This document shows, piece after piece, positions 61,481-64,000 of a stretch of DNA of 64,000 nucleotides. Each line of letters opens with the position of its first letter. The first letter of the stretch is position 1. The stretch is from an uncultured Dysgonomonas sp. (GTDB taxonomy: Bacteria > Bacteroidota > Bacteroidia > Bacteroidales > Dysgonomonadaceae), in NCBI GenBank assembly GCA_900556485.1, contig USOX01000015.1, positions 1-64,000 on the forward strand, written 5' to 3'. The notes beneath the pieces were generated by a model. That model worked only from the letters and a program-made list of their open reading frames with translations. It ran no database searches and was not told the origin of the DNA. Position numbers and translations under genes: made by a program.

Positions 61481-64000
61481 TTATTTCTTTGGATTCATTA
61501 CAACATTAATGATGTTATCTTGCGAAATCAACTCTTTAGTTATATTCTTAATATCATCTCTAGTTAAGGCAGTAACTGTCTCTAAATAATTAGAATGATT
61601 ATCTTCATTGTAGAAATGATATGTATTCAATATATTCAACCAATAGCCGTTTTGCTTAATATCCTCCTGATTTTTCTTAAGCATATATTCTTTTACCTTT
61701 TGGAAATCTTCTTCCTCAGGACCATTTTCAGCTATATTCTTAAGGTCGCGGGTGATAATTGGTGATATGATAGCTACCCTTTCAGGATCTGTATCGAAAG
61801 ACATTTGTAACTTTGTTTGTCCTGCAGGTATACGGTTTATATCATATTGTGTACGAACACCATAAGTTCCTCCAGCCTCTTCTCTCACTGTACGTACAAA
61901 TACAATATCAAGTATTTGTTTAAGGAAAGATAGGCTTATTTGTGTTTTTTGGTCGCGTTTTAATGTTCCACTATAGAGTTCGAATACAGAGCTTTTAGGT
62001 GTTTGCATCTCCTGATCAAAGATGTTTTCAATCTTGCCTTTTTGTATATTGGCATTTACATCTTTGTATGTAGCATCCTTATTTCCGGCAGGAAGTGAAG
62101 CCAGATATTGTTCTACAAGAGGCTTCATTGCAGCTTCGTCAATTGTTCCTACAAAAGTGAAAGTGAATGATCCTGGATTAGCGAAAGCTTCTTTGTATAT
62201 TTCGATAATACGGTCATAATTCATGTTTTCAGCATCTTCAAGAGTCATGCTTTTCATACGAGGATTATTGCCGTATACAGTTTCCGATATTTTCATACTA
62301 TAGATGAAAGAAGGGTCATTTGCCAGGTTCTTCAATTGATTTTTGATCATATCCATCAATGTCGAATATGCACCTTCATCTTTTCGTGGAGCTGTAAAGT
62401 GCAGATATGTTAATTGAAGTAGAGTTTCAACATCTTTGATAGTAGATGAACCTCCAAGTCCTTGAGTATAAGAAGAGATTGAAGGTCTTACATTTGCCGA
62501 TTTACCGGCAAGCACTTTCTTGAGGTCTGTAGCACTAAAGTTACCGATGCCTCCAACAGATGGAACACTTGAAGCCATACTTGCATTATATACATCTTTG
62601 TCAGAAACTAGAGATGTACCACCATAAGCTACTGAAGTCATCATTATTTGATCGTCTTTGAAGTCTGTTTTCTTTAACACAACCTTCATTCCGTTCGAAA
62701 GCGTCCACACTGTAGCACCTAGTTTTGCATCTTGTACAGAGTTTACTACTTTACCAGGTGTTGGTAATTGAGGGATTAAAGGCTCGTTAGAAACAGTTTC
62801 TTCATAAGGAGTGATATCCTCAGCTTCTACAGTTTTGAATAGATTCAATATCTCTTCATTAGTAGGATATACCAGTCCTTCTTTTTCCGGTCCGGTAATA
62901 GTGATAATATTATTTTTTTCGGTGATGATCTGTTGCAACATTCCGTTTATAGCCTGAGCATTAAGCATAGGTGCGAATTGCTTCAAGAGATTGTATTCGA
63001 ATTCTATTCCCGGAATAGCTTCATCATCTGTAAAACTGCTTACATATTCCTGAACATATCTTCTGTTCAGTTCTTTATTCCTGTTGTTATACATGTTTTC
63101 GTATCGTTGAAGCAAGTTTGCTTTTGCTCTTTCAACTTCCGATTCTGTAAATCCATATTTTTTCAGGCGAAGATTCTCCCTGATAAGGCTGGCTAATGAT
63201 TCGTTTATTTTACCTTCTTTACTTAGAGCAATAGAAGTCCATGCATCTTTTGTTTTAGAAACAAAGAAGTTGCCATCATAAGCATACGATGCAGCGAAAG
63301 GAGCATCTGCCTTTTGAGAAATTTCACTCAAACGATCCGATAACATCGAAGAAGTAAGGCTCTTTATCATACCTACAATCAGTCCGGCTTGAGTTTGTTT
63401 TACTTCAGCAGGTATAACATCGTGTTTAATATACAGGTTCACCTGTGTACGGGTAGCTTCCGGATCTGTTACCACAGAAATAATAGGTTCGTCATTGTCT
63501 GGCACAGGATAATATATTCTCTCAGCCGGATTTACAGGTTTAGCTATATCAGCAAACATCGATTTGATCTTTGCTTCAACTTCGTCCGGATTGATATCCC
63601 CTACGATGATAATCCCTTGTAGGTCTGGTCTGTACCATTTGTGGTAATAATCTCTGAGCGTTTGATATGGGAAATGTTCAACAACCTCCATTGTTCCGAT
63701 AGGCATGCGGTTTGCATATTTGCTATCTTTAAATATAACAGGTAATTGTTGATCCCATATGCGTGTCTGTGCACCGCTGCGGGTACGCCATTCCTCTTTG
63801 ATTACTTTACGTTCTTCATCTATTTGTTCTTCTTTCAAAGCAATGAAGCCCGACCAGTCATGTAGAACAAGTAAACATGAGTCGATAATACTTTGGCGAA
63901 TAACAGGTACATCCGACAGATTATATACTGTTTCGTCAAAAGATGTATAAGCATTAACATTAGCTCCAAACTTCACCCCGATAGTTTCCAGATAGTTTAG
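61481..64000 (-). CDS. M16-family zinc peptidase (partial, N-terminus cut by window end)
   Basis: The frame is open to the window edge, where NYLETIGVKFGANVNAYTSFDETVY continues the usual M16 N-terminal domain. The HxxEH zinc motif would lie just outside. A downstream Glu in the first domain is expected in the EERKVIKEEW region. The second inactive M16 domain covers the C-terminal half (from LGATVWTLSNGMKVVLKKTDF, with ALTRDDIKNITKEL near the end). The signal peptide is not visible. Members degrade peptides in the periplasm or process proteins. The GTG at 63974-63976 is an internal Val codon, not the start. Confidence 0.9.
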   Translation of the reverse strand, partial: LNYLETIGVKFGANVNAYTSFDETVYNLSDVPVIRQSIIDSCLLVLHDWSGFIALKEEQIDEERKVIKEEWRTRSGAQTRIWDQQLPVIFKDSKYANRMPIGTMEVVEHFPYQTLRDYYHKWYRPDLQGIIIVGDINPDEVEAKIKSMFADIAKPVNPAERIYYPVPDNDEPIISVVTDPEATRTQVNLYIKHDVIPAEVKQTQAGLIVGMIKSLTSSMLSDRLSEISQKADAPFAASYAYDGNFFVSKTKDAWTSIALSKEGKINESLASLIRENLRLKKYGFTESEVERAKANLLQRYENMYNNRNKELNRRYVQEYVSSFTDDEAIPGIEFEYNLLKQFAPMLNAQAINGMLQQIITEKNNIITITGPEKEGLVYPTNEEILNLFKTVEAEDITPYEETVSNEPLIPQLPTPGKVVNSVQDAKLGATVWTLSNGMKVVLKKTDFKDDQIMMTSVAYGGTSLVSDKDVYNASMASSVPSVGGIGNFSATDLKKVLAGKSANVRPSISSYTQGLGGSSTIKDVETLLQLTYLHFTAPRKDEGAYSTLMDMIKNQLKNLANDPSFIYSMKISETVYGNNPRMKSMTLEDAENMNYDRIIEIYKEAFANPGSFTFTFVGTIDEAAMKPLVEQYLASLPAGNKDATYKDVNANIQKGKIENIFDQEMQTPKSSVFELYSGTLKRDQKTQISLSFLKQILDIVFVRTVREEAGGTYGVRTQYDINRIPAGQTKLQMSFDTDPERVAIISPIITRDLKNIAENGPEEEDFQKVKEYMLKKNQEDIKQNGYWLNILNTYHFYNEDNHSNYLETVTALTRDDIKNITKELISQDNIINVVMNPKK

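Noticed and set aside
63974-63976. GTG as the start of the M16 peptidase
   Set aside because: The open frame continues upstream with NYLETIG, the expected family sequence, so the GTG is an internal Val codon.

Overview
The window looks like a chromosome segment of a Bacteroidota bacterium (order Bacteroidales), most likely Dysgonomonas or a close relative. The evidence is a full-length SprA/Sov-type T9SS translocon gene, an rprX/rprY-type two-component pair, a Ser-type sulfatase, a GH95 fucosidase, DUF3408 and Bacteroides-type mobilization genes, and recurrent promoter boxes of the Bacteroidota form TAnnTTTG. The genus is an inference; the phylum is well supported.

Region 1 (1 to about 18525) is the right-hand part of an integrated mobilizable element. 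It ends in a 42-bp 3' fragment of a tRNA-Met(CAT) gene (18484-18525), next to a tyrosine integrase and three 12-bp direct repeats that look like integrase arm sites. The left part carries mobilization genes: a partial excisionase-like HTH, DUF3408, a long hairpin that may be the oriT, MobC, the MobA relaxase, a membrane protein and DUF7000. The middle and right are cargo. They hold an XRE regulator, an ADP-ribosyltransferase-like protein whose usual catalytic Glu is Gln, and a compact unrecognised cluster: a SPPY-motif methyltransferase, a radical SAM enzyme, a class I aminoacyl-tRNA-synthetase-like protein and a convergent PEP-synthase-type ATP-binding protein. After these come a serine recombinase, a type IIG restriction-modification enzyme and a DUF1016 nuclease. 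The type IIG gene has a silent alternative 3' half lying tail to tail with it, and a perfect 31-bp inverted repeat joins the two in frame. This is an invertible switch that would replace the DNA-recognition part of the enzyme. The four-gene cluster and the type IIG inversion switch are the best candidates for undescribed biology here.

Region 2 (18.5-29.5 kb) is chromosomal: a YihY/BrkB membrane protein, a secreted protein of unknown function, a HAD phosphatase, two VOC proteins, an RsgA GTPase with a methyltransferase, a remnant of an AraC-type regulator, a GH95 fucosidase, and the RprY/RprX two-component system.

Region 3 (29.5-46.3 kb) holds the 2480-residue SprA, whose TTG start lies in an array of eight 8-bp repeats. 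It is followed by RuvA, a nitroreductase, an M3 peptidase, a metallophosphoesterase, two unknown proteins, a PfkB sugar kinase, a beta-phosphoglucomutase-like HAD protein and an AspT/YidE-type transporter.

Region 4 (46.3-64 kb) holds tRNA-His, a dicarboxylate/cation symporter, an unusual glutamine-amidotransferase/M19-dipeptidase fusion, a sulfatase, and a 590-bp gap with a MITE-like element and a candidate small transcript. Then comes a complete phosphate locus on the minus strand (pstS-pstC-pstA-pstB-phoU-phoB-phoR). A MATE exporter, an OprO/P-type porin that may belong with phosphate uptake, and an M16 peptidase cut by the window edge complete it.
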